DNA of 64,000 nucleotides from Bacillota bacterium (GTDB lineage: Bacteria > Bacillota > Clostridia > Lachnospirales > Lachnospiraceae). Made by a program: the position numbers and the translations under genes. Positions 44,635 to 53,987 of this stretch are shown piece by piece (position 1 is the stretch's first letter; each line of letters starts with the position of its first letter). The stretch lies in the NCBI GenBank assembly GCA_023421505.1, contig JAEZTJ010000081.1:186001-250000 (forward strand), written 5' to 3'. The notes under the pieces were generated by a model. It was not told the DNA's origin and did no database searches. It saw nothing but the letters and a program-made list of their open reading frames with translations.

Positions 44635-46562
44635 ATTTTACCGAACGATTATTAATAGAAATATTTAATATGAGTTTGTCTGCAAGCTTCGTTGCTGTTA
44701 TCGTTTTTACTCTCAGACTATTGCTGAAGAGAACACCGAAGATTTATTCCTATATATTATGGGTGATAGTGTTCGTTCGTTTTCTGTGTCCGTTTACGAT
44801 TCAATCTGCAATTAATTTAATTCCGATTAAGAATAAGACGATTACTTATACCGATCCATTCACTGAGCGGATAACAATAAATTCAGGAATTAGGAATTTA
44901 GATATAGCGGCCCATAACGCTATAAATTCGAATGCTGTATTGCCGGTACTAAAAAAGAACATTAATTTCTTGGAGCTGCTCCTTGATGCTTCGTCTGTAA
45001 TATGGTTAATCGGTATGATTACAATACTACTTATAGCAGTACTGCGTTTTATACAGTTAAAAAAGAAATTACGAACAGCAACACGGCTCAATATCGGAAT
45101 CTGTGGAGGGTGTGAGGTTTTTGAAACAGATCAAATTGATAGTCCATTTCTTATGGGCATAATAAAACCTAAAATCTATGTTCCTCTTGGAATGAACGAA
45201 CAGGATTTAAGCTATGTTCTGATGCATGAACAAATCCATCGAAAAAGAAAAGACTACATCGTAAAGCCTTTTTGCTTTTTGGCAGTGGTACTGCACTGGT
45301 TAAATCCGATGGTATGGGTCAGCTTTCATATGCTTGTAAAGGACATGGAGATGTCCTGTGATGAAGCCGTTATTAAGAAAAACAAAGAGGATATTCGCAC
45401 AAAGTACTCCACAGCCCTATTGCAGATTTCTATGAAGCAAAGCGGGTTATTTCTCCCGATTGCTTTTGGTGAGAGCAGTACGAAGGATAGAATTAAAAAT
45501 ATATTAAATTTTAAGAAACCGGCAGCCTGGCTGGGAGTATGGGCAATGATTATATTAGCTGCGATATCCATCATGTTTCTGACCTCAGAGAAAGCTGCGG
45601 AGGATTATATAAGTAATTCTGATATAAGCAATGTAAAGCTGTCATCAGAGGAGAGGGATTTAGTAGGGCTTTTAGTGGAAAATCGTAATCCTTATGTCGG
45701 AGATTATATTAAGGATATCGCTTTAATTAATATACTTCCAGTACCTGAAGGGCTTAAATATGATCATATTGAACTGCAGACGGATAAGGCACCTTATAGT
45801 CTGACTGTTGTATATCAGCTTGCAGAGGGAATAAAAGAATATAGTACGACAGGTACTGAAATATCAAATGCAGTCTTATTATTCGCAACAATAGAGAATA
45901 TGGACATCTGTCGGTTTATAATAAATCAGAGTAATGACAGTATCATAACAGAATATAAAAGAGCAGATTCAGAAAAGGCTCTCGGTAAGTTATATCCGCA
46001 GTCTGCTAATGAAGTAAGTATGACTGCGCTTATGAAGCAAATGAAAGACTACATTATCCATATTCCTTACCTTGTAACCAAAGGAGCTGAGGATTTGGAA
46101 AGCAGTATAACAAGAGCAATTATGGACTTTAATCAGCTCGATTATACTAACTATATTTTTAAGACAGAAGACCATATTATTTTGGATACGGTGAAAAAGA
46201 AATACTCCGCTACAGTTTACGCAATGGTATTATATCAGGAATACGGTTATGAAGACGGTAAATTAAAGGATATTGCCGGTAACCATATGCCGGTAGCGAT
46301 TACCTTTAATATCGGCAAGAATGGAGAATATATGCTTAAGGAATATTGGATACCACAGGATGGCTCCTATTATCTACCCTCTATCAAAGAAAAATTCCCT
46401 GCCGCAATAGTGAAGGAAGCGATTGATACACAGCGATACATTAAACAACAGCAGGATGCCTGTGAACAAAAATTACAGGAATTCTTGCAAAAGCTTAAGA
46501 AAGAAGTTGGTGAAAAGAAAGAGGAATTTCAGAAGCGACTGGAGAAGTCGCTTAATAAATAA
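44631..46562 (+). CDS. BlaR1/MecR1-like M56 metallopeptidase signal transducer
   Basis: A 643-residue membrane sensor-protease expected to inactivate the upstream BlaI-type repressor on signal. Membrane helices occur at about 17-30, 41-60, 122-142, 211-230 and 310-330. The M56 peptidase motif is MHEQIHRKRKDY (His199-Glu200, His203), with NPMVWVSFHM and EMSCDEAVI downstream. After the last helix, about 300 extracytoplasmic residues follow. They have no SxxK/SxN/KTG penicillin-binding motifs, so the ligand is not an acyl-enzyme beta-lactam. The tail ends in a lysine/glutamate coiled coil. No beta-lactamase or penicillin-binding-protein gene is adjacent. Confidence 0.85.
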   Translation: MNFTERLLIEIFNMSLSASFVAVIVFTLRLLLKRTPKIYSYILWVIVFVRFLCPFTIQSAINLIPIKNKTITYTDPFTERITINSGIRNLDIAAHNAINSNAVLPVLKKNINFLELLLDASSVIWLIGMITILLIAVLRFIQLKKKLRTATRLNIGICGGCEVFETDQIDSPFLMGIIKPKIYVPLGMNEQDLSYVLMHEQIHRKRKDYIVKPFCFLAVVLHWLNPMVWVSFHMLVKDMEMSCDEAVIKKNKEDIRTKYSTALLQISMKQSGLFLPIAFGESSTKDRIKNILNFKKPAAWLGVWAMIILAAISIMFLTSEKAAEDYISNSDISNVKLSSEERDLVGLLVENRNPYVGDYIKDIALINILPVPEGLKYDHIELQTDKAPYSLTVVYQLAEGIKEYSTTGTEISNAVLLFATIENMDICRFIINQSNDSIITEYKRADSEKALGKLYPQSANEVSMTALMKQMKDYIIHIPYLVTKGAEDLESSITRAIMDFNQLDYTNYIFKTEDHIILDTVKKKYSATVYAMVLYQEYGYEDGKLKDIAGNHMPVAITFNIGKNGEYMLKEYWIPQDGSYYLPSIKEKFPAAIVKEAIDTQRYIKQQQDACEQKLQEFLQKLKKEVGEKKEEFQKRLEKSLNK

Positions 46563-46565
46563 CTC

Positions 46566-46805
46566 CTAATCGCCCGACAACCTTATATATCTCCATCTAC
46601 CAAGCTTCCAGCGGAAAAAGAAGATGACAGCGCGAATATCTTCGTCGAGTGCCATATCAATCCAGATACCGATGAGACCGAGCTTTAATATAACTGCCAG
46701 GAAAAATCCAAAGCCGAAGGCCGGCTTTCCCTCAGTAGTTAACTTTTTCTGGTGTTTTAAGTTTAAAAATTTATTTATTTTTTCATTATTACCAGTACCT
46801 TTCAT
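46566..46805 (-). pseudogene. C-terminal remnant of a MATE-family efflux transporter
   Basis: The minus-strand frame ends LKLGLIGIWIDMALDEDIRA then VIFFFRWKLGRWRYIRL. This is the characteristic last membrane helix and basic tail of MATE multidrug exporters (GIWIGMALDE..RA..F..R...GRW). The first 30 or so residues do not look like MATE, there is no ribosome site at 46805, and the rest of a roughly 450-residue transporter is absent. The stop lies four bases from the stop of the blaR1-like gene. This is recognition by pattern, without an alignment. Confidence 0.6.
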
Positions 46806-46878
46806 AGTGATGCTCTTTTGTTCTATTCTATCGATTTTATTTAAGGCTTTTCTCTTATGCCAGAAAGCTCTTATTTAA

Positions 46879-47232
46879 AAGATTTTATATAATTTATATC
46901 ATATCCGATATTTTTTCAACCATTCTTTTAATGGCCCGCATCTTTTGCGGGACTATATCCTGCTATTATAAATACCCTGCGAACGATTGTCCAGAAAATT
47001 ATAATATTATTTGCAATATTATACAAAGCAACCACAACAATATAAATCAAATATTGACATTCCTAGCAATACCAATCTATTCACGATTAATTATAATTAA
47101 GTTAAGATAATACTGGTTGTTAGGAGCTGTCATACAATTGATAAATATGCCAAAGGAGGCAATTAGATTTATCTTGAAGCAGAATAATAAAAGCTTAACT
47201 GACGTGAAATATATTGGGAGGTGCCATTCAAT
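46879..47232 (+). promoter_or_regulatory. Upstream region and candidate promoter of the chitobiose operon
   Basis: A 350-bp AT-rich stretch. TTGACA (47054-47059) and a weak TATTCA (47078-47083) are 18 bp apart, about 145 bp before the start codon. The weak -10 would fit an activated promoter. I do not see the palindrome used by the downstream LacI regulator here. Confidence 0.4.
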
Positions 47233-49641
47233 ATGAAATATGGTTATTTTGACAATGCGAGGAGAGAATATGTAATAGAGCGGGTAGATCTACCAACCTC
47301 ATGGACCAATTACCTTGGAGTAAGAGAGATGTGTGCCGTAGTGAATCATACAGCAGGCGGATATCTGTTTTATCAGTCACCGGAGTATCATCGTATAACG
47401 CGTTTTCGTGCAAACAGCATACCAATGGACCGTCCGGGGCATTATGTTTACCTGAGGGATGATGAGACAGGTGATTATTGGAGTATTTCCTGGCAGCCGG
47501 TAGGAAAGCCGCTTGATAAAGCTGATTATCAGTGTAGGCATGGTTTATCCTATTCAAAGTATTCCTGTAAGTACAATAATATTGAGGCAGAGCAGACGCT
47601 TTTTATTCCAATAGAAGATCCGGTGGAGCTTTGGGATGTAAAGATTAAGAATATTGATGATAAGGTAAGAAATATCAGTGTATTCTCTTATCTGGAGTTT
47701 TCTTATCATCATATCGATATGGACAACCGTAATTTTCAGATGAGTAATTATGCAGCAGGTTCCTCCTATGAGGACGGTATCATCGAGCATGATTTGTTTT
47801 ATGAGGAGTTTGGATATCAGTATTTTACTGCTGATTTTGAACCGGATAGCTTTGACTGCCTTAGAGATAAATTCATAGGGCTATATCATACGGAAACGAA
47901 TCCCTATGCGGTTATCAAAGGTGGCTGCCAAGGTACTTACGAAAAAGGCAATAATCACTGCGGCTCACTGCATAAGAAGCTTCAATTAAAGCCAGGAGAA
48001 GAGCTTCGAATGATTTTCATGCTTGGCGAGGGGAACCGCGCAGAGGGTAAGAAAATAAGAAGTAAGTATTCCGACTTACATAAGGTTGATCAGGCATTTC
48101 ATAATTTGGCAGATTTCTGGAAAGAAAAGCTGAATAAGCTTCAAATTAATACGCCTAATGAAGGAATGAATACTTTAATTAATACCTGGACCTTATATCA
48201 GGCAGAAATTAATATCATGTTTTCACGATTTGCCTCCTTTATTGAAGTAGGAGGACGCACCGGACTCGGATATCGTGATACGTCGCAGGATTCCATGACA
48301 GTACCGCATTCCAACCCAGAGAAATGCCGTCAGAGAATTGTTGAGCTTCTTAGGGCTCTGGTATCAAAGGGATATGGTCTGCATTTATTCCAGCCCGAAT
48401 GGTTTGAGCCGGATCATGAGGTAAAGCCGTTCAAATCACCGACACTCATACCGACGCCGGATAAAAACGATATGATTCATGGAATTGATCAGGCCTGCTC
48501 AGACGATGCCCTATGGCTGGTCAGCTCTATCACAGAATTAGTAAAGGAAACCGGAGAGTTTTCCTTTTTGAATGAGACGATAACCTATGCAGACGGAGGC
48601 AGCGGTACAGTATACGAGCATATGACCCGTATTCTGGATTTTTCCAATGAGCAGGTGGGAAGCACAGGAATCTGTAAGGGCCTTCGGGCGGATTGGAATG
48701 ACTGCTTAAACCTTGGCGGAGGCGAAAGTGCTATGGTTTCTTTCCTGCATTACTGGGCTTTAGGTAATTTCTTAGAGATTGCTAATTATCTTGGTAATAC
48801 TTCAGATACTAATAAATACTCTGCAATGCAGGCAAGAGTAAAAGAGGTATGTGAAAAAGAATTATGGGATAAAGAGTGGTATATCAGAGGGATAACGAAA
48901 AATGGCAAGAAAATAGGCACATCAGAGGATAAGGAAGGCAAAATTCATTTAGAATCAAATGCCTGGGCTGTACTTTCCGGTCTTTCCTCAAAAGAAAAGG
49001 GGAGGAAGGCAATGGATTCCGTTGATGAATACCTCTATACCCCGTATGGAATTATGTTAAATGCACCCTCCTATACGGTGCCGGATGATGACATTGGCTT
49101 TATCACAAGAGTATATCCGGGTTTAAAAGAAAATGGTGCCATTTTCAGTCATCCTAACCCCTGGGTGTGGGCTGCGGAATGTAAGCTCGGAAGAGGTGAC
49201 AGGGCGATGAAATACTATGATGCCCTATGTCCTTATCATCAAAATGACAGGATTGAGATAAGAGAGGCAGAACCCTATTCTTATTGTCAGTTTATTATGG
49301 GGAGGGAACATACTGCCTTCGGCAGGGCCAGACATCCGTTTATGACAGGTACTGGCGGTTGGGCTTATTTTTCAGCAACCAGATATATCTTAGGCATTCG
49401 CCCGCAATTTGAGGAATTATTAATTGATCCCTGTATCCCCGCTGAATGGACAAAATTCACGGTAAGGCGTGAATGGAGAGGTGCTGTATATCAGATTACA
49501 GTACTTAATCCGGACCATGTAATGAAAGGTGTCAAAGCAATTCGGCTTAACGGTAATGAGGTGAAGCAGATTAGAGTAATGCCGGAAGGTAGTGTAAATG
49601 AAGTAGAAGTAATTATGGGCAGCAAGGAGGCAGGGATATGA
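47233..49641 (+). CDS. chbP: N,N'-diacetylchitobiose phosphorylase (GH94)
   Basis: Splits (GlcNAc)2 with phosphate into GlcNAc-1-phosphate and GlcNAc in the cytoplasm. The 802-residue protein is collinear with Vibrio ChbP, from MKYGYFDNARREYVIERVDL through RPGHYVYLRDDETGDYWSIS to FASFIEVGGRTGLGYRDTSQ. The active-site region is GICKGLRADWNDCLNLGGGE (catalytic aspartate in DWND, residues 487-490). The HLESNAWAVLSGL and GAIFSHPNPWVWAAE motifs and the C-terminal beta domain complete the match. The ATG at 47233 follows GGGAGG; an in-frame GTG at 47221 overlaps that site. It overlaps the mutase gene by four bases, the expected next enzyme. Confidence 0.93.
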   Translation: MKYGYFDNARREYVIERVDLPTSWTNYLGVREMCAVVNHTAGGYLFYQSPEYHRITRFRANSIPMDRPGHYVYLRDDETGDYWSISWQPVGKPLDKADYQCRHGLSYSKYSCKYNNIEAEQTLFIPIEDPVELWDVKIKNIDDKVRNISVFSYLEFSYHHIDMDNRNFQMSNYAAGSSYEDGIIEHDLFYEEFGYQYFTADFEPDSFDCLRDKFIGLYHTETNPYAVIKGGCQGTYEKGNNHCGSLHKKLQLKPGEELRMIFMLGEGNRAEGKKIRSKYSDLHKVDQAFHNLADFWKEKLNKLQINTPNEGMNTLINTWTLYQAEINIMFSRFASFIEVGGRTGLGYRDTSQDSMTVPHSNPEKCRQRIVELLRALVSKGYGLHLFQPEWFEPDHEVKPFKSPTLIPTPDKNDMIHGIDQACSDDALWLVSSITELVKETGEFSFLNETITYADGGSGTVYEHMTRILDFSNEQVGSTGICKGLRADWNDCLNLGGGESAMVSFLHYWALGNFLEIANYLGNTSDTNKYSAMQARVKEVCEKELWDKEWYIRGITKNGKKIGTSEDKEGKIHLESNAWAVLSGLSSKEKGRKAMDSVDEYLYTPYGIMLNAPSYTVPDDDIGFITRVYPGLKENGAIFSHPNPWVWAAECKLGRGDRAMKYYDALCPYHQNDRIEIREAEPYSYCQFIMGREHTAFGRARHPFMTGTGGWAYFSATRYILGIRPQFEELLIDPCIPAEWTKFTVRREWRGAVYQITVLNPDHVMKGVKAIRLNGNEVKQIRVMPEGSVNEVEVIMGSKEAGI

Positions 49642-51071
49642 TTAAATTTGGAACGGGCGGCTGGAGAGCAATCATCGGTGATGAGTTTATAAAATCTAAC
49701 ATACAGAAGTTATCCAAGGGTTTGGCAATGAAAATGAAGGATGAGGGAGTTGCTGACAAAGGAATTATTCTAGGCTATGACCGCCGTTTCTTATCCAAGG
49801 AAGCAATGCAGTGGGCAGCAGAGGTCTTTGCAGCGGAAGGGATTAAAGCCTTCTTGATTAATCGCTCCTCGCCAACACCGTTAATTATGTTCTATGTTAT
49901 GAAATATGATTTTCCCTATGGTATGATGATTACAGCAAGTCATAATCCGGCAATCTATAATGGGGTTAAAATATTTACTTCTGGGGGCAGGGATGCGGAT
50001 GAATTCCAGACGCAGGAGATAGAAAATTATATTGCGCATGTAGAGGAAGCCAGCCTTCATAGTATGGAATACGAAAAAGCCTTAGGATGTGAAATGATAT
50101 CAGAGATAAATCCAATGAATGAATATATCGATAATATCATTAATGCAGTAGATATGCAGGTAATCCGTGAGAGCGGGCTGCGTATTGCACTGGATCCGAT
50201 GTACGGTGTCAGTGAGACAGCATTAAGAACAATCTTACTTACCGCCAGATGTGAGGTGGCAATCATACACGACAGACATGATACCTTATTTGGCGGAAGA
50301 CTTCCCTCTCCCTCTGCACACACCTTAAGAAGCCTGCAAAACTATGTCATCGATCGTCATTACGACCTTGGAATCGCTACGGATGGAGATGCGGATCGTA
50401 TCGGTGTGATTGATGATAAAGGAAATTTTCTTCATCCTAATGATATTCTTGTGCTCTTATATTACTATCTTGTGAAGTATAAGGGTTGGCGGGGAGCCGC
50501 TGTTAGAAATATTGCAACTACCCATTTACTGGATAAGGTAGCAGAAAGCTTTGGTGAGAAGTGTTATGAGGTTCCTGTTGGATTTAAATATATTTCCTCC
50601 AAAATGAATGAGACTAATGCAGTCATAGGTGGTGAATCCTCAGGAGGTTTGACTGTCCGAGGTCATATCAAGGGAAAGGATGGAGTTTACGCTGCAGCCT
50701 TACTGGTAGAAATGATTGCAGTTGTGGGAAAGAAGCTTTCCGAAATAGTGGCAGAAATTAAAAGGGAATATGGATGCTATTATTTGGAAGAAAAGGATTA
50801 CCGCTTTGATATGGAAAAGAAGCAGGAGATTTATCAAACCTTGCTGATTGATAAACTGTTACCGGAGCTTCCTTATGAAATCAATAAAATTTCCTACCTT
50901 GACGGCTGTAAGGTTTATTTTGAGAATGGTGGCTGGATTGCCATACGTTTCTCTGGTACGGAACCTTTACTTCGAATCTTCTGTGAAATGCCGGAAGAAG
51001 CTGCAGCAAGTGAAACCTGTAAATTATTTGAATACTTTTTTGGCATCAATTACAACATCATTTCTGTGTAA
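49638..51071 (+). CDS. Alpha-D-phosphohexomutase (probable GlcNAc-1-P/GlcNAc-6-P mutase)
   Basis: Interconverts sugar 1- and 6-phosphates through a phosphoserine. The 477-residue protein shows the four standard loops: catalytic serine TASHNPAIYNGVK, metal-binding ATDGDADRIGV, sugar-binding GGESSGGLTVRGH and phosphate-binding RFSGTEPLLRIF. The start MIKFGTGGWRAIIGDEF is typical of this subfamily. Its coupling to the chitobiose phosphorylase gene (ATGA overlap) makes GlcNAc-1-P the likely substrate, giving GlcNAc-6-P for NagA; activity on glucose-1-P or mannose-1-P is possible. AAGGAGG lies upstream of the ATG. A terminator follows. Confidence 0.88.
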   Translation: MIKFGTGGWRAIIGDEFIKSNIQKLSKGLAMKMKDEGVADKGIILGYDRRFLSKEAMQWAAEVFAAEGIKAFLINRSSPTPLIMFYVMKYDFPYGMMITASHNPAIYNGVKIFTSGGRDADEFQTQEIENYIAHVEEASLHSMEYEKALGCEMISEINPMNEYIDNIINAVDMQVIRESGLRIALDPMYGVSETALRTILLTARCEVAIIHDRHDTLFGGRLPSPSAHTLRSLQNYVIDRHYDLGIATDGDADRIGVIDDKGNFLHPNDILVLLYYYLVKYKGWRGAAVRNIATTHLLDKVAESFGEKCYEVPVGFKYISSKMNETNAVIGGESSGGLTVRGHIKGKDGVYAAALLVEMIAVVGKKLSEIVAEIKREYGCYYLEEKDYRFDMEKKQEIYQTLLIDKLLPELPYEINKISYLDGCKVYFENGGWIAIRFSGTEPLLRIFCEMPEEAAASETCKLFEYFFGINYNIISV

Positions 51072-51096
51072 ATAATGGAATAGAATAGATTTATTA

Positions 51097-51132
51097 GAAA
51101 AATGGGTTGTTCTTTATGAATACCCATTTTTT
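51097..51132 (+). terminator. Terminator after the phosphohexomutase gene
   Basis: AAAAATGGGT pairs with ACCCATTTTT around a 14-nt loop, then T and G. Confidence 0.78.
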
Positions 51133-51232
51133 GTAATGCATTTAAGGTATAAAATTATTCTGACTGAAGATGTATTATAAAGCTTACCTTTGAAAAGGTT
51201 GTGAAATAGTGCTTATAAACCCTTGGACTAAA

Positions 51233-51248
51233 ATATATACGTATATAT
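51233..51248. promoter_or_regulatory. LacI-type operator 1
   Basis: ATATATACGTATATAT is a perfect 16-bp palindrome centred on a CG step, the usual form of LacI/GalR operators. A near-identical one overlaps the lacI leader 366 bp downstream. Confidence 0.55.
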
Positions 51249-51416
51249 ATAGGGTAATTAAATATAAATCATTAAAGTTTAAAAATCTTTACGATATTTG
51301 TTTTTATCATTTATAATATTATATATATTAATAATATAATAAACCTGTCCTTTGATTAGTTTATAACGAGGATAACTCAAGCACACTAACGTACATGCTT
51401 TTGGGCATAAATTATG

Positions 51417-51484
51417 AAGAATAGCGTCATTTGCTATTCTTATAAAGGCTAGCATGTACTTTACAAGACTATTCACACTATTCA
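51417..51484. repeat. Dispersed hairpin repeat, copy J
   Basis: GAATAGCGTCATTTGCTATTCTTATAA and ACAAGACTATTCAC recur with small changes at about 61421-61497. The ends (ATGAAGAATAG / CTATTCACACTATTCAT) form an imperfect inverted repeat. It lies between the two operators. Confidence 0.55.
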
Positions 51485-51555
51485 TAAATTTTTTTAAGAA
51501 CAGATTTAAATATAAGATTACTTATTTTCATACTATTATTATGAACAAGCTTCAC

Positions 51556-51616
51556 TTGACAAGCGTGCAGGAATAGAGGTATTATATTTATATAAATAAA
51601 TATATACGTATATATT
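51556..51616 (+). promoter_or_regulatory. lacI-type gene promoter and operator 2
   Basis: TTGACA (51556-51561), 18-bp spacer, TATTAT (51580-51585). A perfect 18-bp palindrome (51599-51616), AATATATACGTATATATT, lies right where transcription would start and just before the GGAGGGG ribosome site. Binding there would block the gene's own expression. Confidence 0.72.
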
Positions 51617-51629
51617 ATGGAGGGGAGCC

Positions 51630-52631
51630 ATGAAAGTAACCATAGAGGATGTAGTAAAAAAATCCGGTTTATCCTATGTGACAGTTTCCAGAGTAATCAG
51701 CAATGCACCTAATGTCCGGGAGGCAAATCGTAAAAGAGTTATGGAAGCAATAGAAGAACTGGGTTATGTGCCGAGCGCAGCAGCCAGGTCACTTGCAACA
51801 GGTAAAACCAATGTTATTGCTATGTTTATATCTGATATCACAGATGATTTTTTTGGAAGTATTATAAAAGAAGTTAATAGGTATTTATTAGAACAAGGAT
51901 ATTTGTTGGCAATATCTATCTGTGATGATAAGGAAGATCGGCTTGATACTGCTTTTCTTAATCAAAACAGGGTGGATGGAGTTATCTTACTGGTTCCGAA
52001 TAAGGAAAAGTATTATATCAATATTTTAAAAAGCCAGAAAGTTCCCTTTGTAGTTGTGGATAACCAGACAATTAATGAAGACATCACATCAATCCTTGCT
52101 GACAATGTAACTGGCGGATATATAGCTGTTAAGCACCTGTTGGACTTAGGTCACACGCAGATTGGTTTTATAGGGGCTGCCCCTTATGGTTTAACAACGC
52201 TGGAGAGGCAGATGGGAGCGATAAAGGCACTTACGGAATGCTCCTTACAGCCGACTGCTGTAGAATACGGAGATTATGATCAATTAACCGGATATCATAC
52301 CATTATTAAGTGGCATTCCGAGAATACGCTGCCTTCGGCAGTTTTTGCCTTTGATGACAATATTGCAATTGGAGTTGTAAATGCAGCAAAGGATCTGGGT
52401 TTAAAGGTTCCCCAAGACTTATCAGTAATAGGCTATGATGATAGTCCTTTGGCAAATCATTTTACACCCAGAATTACCTCAGTAAGGCAACCAGCAGAGG
52501 AAATGGCGCAAAAAGCAGTAAATCAGCTGCTATCGATTATTCATAATCAGAATAAAAGTTATTATTCTACAAAGCTTGCACCTAAATTAGCTGTGAAAGA
52601 TTCAACAGTTGCCTGTAGTAAAATTCATTAG
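51630..52631 (+). CDS. LacI-family transcriptional regulator
   Basis: A 333-residue DNA-binding regulator. The N-terminal helix-turn-helix is VTIEDVVKKSGLSYVTVSRV with the hinge GYVPSAAARSLATGKTN. The periplasmic-binding-protein-like core contains DGVILLVPN, ILADNVTGGYIAVKHLLDLG and the C-terminal SVIGYDDSPLANHFTPRITS. It sits between the phosphorylase-mutase pair and the GH4-kinase genes, so GlcNAc, GlcNAc-6-P or chitobiose is the likely signal. An 18-bp palindrome over its own leader and a second palindrome 366 bp upstream suggest autoregulation with possible looping. Confidence 0.9.
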   Translation: MKVTIEDVVKKSGLSYVTVSRVISNAPNVREANRKRVMEAIEELGYVPSAAARSLATGKTNVIAMFISDITDDFFGSIIKEVNRYLLEQGYLLAISICDDKEDRLDTAFLNQNRVDGVILLVPNKEKYYINILKSQKVPFVVVDNQTINEDITSILADNVTGGYIAVKHLLDLGHTQIGFIGAAPYGLTTLERQMGAIKALTECSLQPTAVEYGDYDQLTGYHTIIKWHSENTLPSAVFAFDDNIAIGVVNAAKDLGLKVPQDLSVIGYDDSPLANHFTPRITSVRQPAEEMAQKAVNQLLSIIHNQNKSYYSTKLAPKLAVKDSTVACSKIH

Positions 52632-52694
52632 GAAGTTAACGAATAAGCATGCTTGGTTATGGGCTTAGGAATAACAAAAGATAGGAGAAAAATT

Positions 52695-53975
52695 ATGTCG
52701 AATTTAAAACTTACCATAATAGGTGCAGGAAGCACCTACACGCCGGAATTAATTGAGGGTATTATCGAACGCTTTGACCATCTGCCGGTTACAGAGCTTG
52801 TACTTATGGATATTAACCAAAGGAAACTTGATATTGTCGGGGGCCTATGCAAACGTATGATTGAAAAAGCAGGCCTTAAAACAGAAGTTAAATTAATGCT
52901 GGAGCTGAAGGAGGCACTGAAGCATGCTGATTTTGTCCTAACGCAAATCCGTGTCGGTCAATTAGCATGCAGAATACTGGATGAAAAAATACCGTTAAAA
53001 TATGGTTTAATCGGACAGGAAACAACGGGTATCGGTGGTTTTTTTAAGGCACTTCGTACCATTCCTGCTTTATTAGAAATTACAAAATGCATGGAGTTGG
53101 TTTGTCCGGATGCTTGGCTGATCAATTTCTCCAATCCTTCCGGAATTTTAGCGCAGGCGTTACAAAATCATACAAAAATCAAGACAATTGGTTTATGCAA
53201 TGTTCCTATTAATATGATAGAGGGCTTGGAAAAAGGACTCGGAAAAACGAATTTGGATATCGAGTATGTTGGTCTTAATCATCTAAGCTATATTACCGGA
53301 GTGAAAAAGGATGGAGAAGATTTACTACTTGACGCGTTAAAGCAGGGAGTGAATGGTCAGGGTATGAAAAATATCCCTCTACAGGGCTTTAGCAGTGAAT
53401 TAATTAAAACGATCGGTGCGATACCATCTTCTTATCTGGAGTATTTTTATTATCGCGAGGATAAATTAAAACATTTATTGGAGGAAGAAAAATGCCGCGG
53501 GGAAGTCTGCGTGGATATAGAAGAACGTCTTTTAACACTCTACCAGGATGATGATTTATGCATAAAACCAAAAGAGCTTGAAAGCCGTGGGGGTGCGCGT
53601 TATTCAGAGGCAGCGATATCTTTAGTAGATGCGATCTATAACGATAAGAAAGAGGTACATATTGTGAATACCTTAAATCAAGGAGCCTTGGAATTTATGG
53701 ATTGTGATGATTCAGTGGAAATCTCAGCTGTAATCGGAAAGAATGGAGTAACCCCTATCCCTATTCGGGGATTTAAGAATCAGCATATAATGGAGCTTAT
53801 GCAGACGGTAAAAGCATATGAACGTCATACTGTGGAAGCTGCCATTCATGGAAATGCTGCTGAAGCGATGAAGGCCCTGTTGATCCATCCGTTGGTTGGA
53901 GACTATAAGATAGCCAAAGCATGCTTTGAGGAAATGAAAGAGGCTCATAAAGCATATCTTCCACAGTTTATTTAG
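52695..53975 (+). CDS. GH4 family 6-phospho-beta-glycosidase
   Basis: An NAD- and Mn-dependent glycosidase of 426 residues in the CelF/ChbF/LicH group. Visible are the NAD motif LTIIGAGSTYTPELIEGI, LVLMDIN, GQETTGIGGFFKALRTIP, INFSNPSG, the metal cysteine in GLCNVPI and the histidine in VGLNHLS, then RGGARYSEAAISL. E. coli ChbF, in the same family, cleaves phosphorylated chitobiose. The start at 52695 follows GGAGAAA; the in-frame ATG at 52653 lacks a site. No PTS is present, so a phosphorylated substrate would have to come from the neighbouring kinase or another route. Confidence 0.9.
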   Translation: MSNLKLTIIGAGSTYTPELIEGIIERFDHLPVTELVLMDINQRKLDIVGGLCKRMIEKAGLKTEVKLMLELKEALKHADFVLTQIRVGQLACRILDEKIPLKYGLIGQETTGIGGFFKALRTIPALLEITKCMELVCPDAWLINFSNPSGILAQALQNHTKIKTIGLCNVPINMIEGLEKGLGKTNLDIEYVGLNHLSYITGVKKDGEDLLLDALKQGVNGQGMKNIPLQGFSSELIKTIGAIPSSYLEYFYYREDKLKHLLEEEKCRGEVCVDIEERLLTLYQDDDLCIKPKELESRGGARYSEAAISLVDAIYNDKKEVHIVNTLNQGALEFMDCDDSVEISAVIGKNGVTPIPIRGFKNQHIMELMQTVKAYERHTVEAAIHGNAAEAMKALLIHPLVGDYKIAKACFEEMKEAHKAYLPQFI

Positions 53976-53987
53976 GATTAGGGTGAC

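Noticed and set aside
46624..46878. 84-codon plus-strand frame after the blaR1-like gene
   Set aside because: Opposite the MATE-like remnant, which has the recognisable sequence; no ribosome site.
51279..51485. 68-codon minus-strand frame upstream of the lacI-type gene
   Set aside because: Largely within the AT-rich regulatory gap and a hairpin repeat; no ribosome site or family resemblance.
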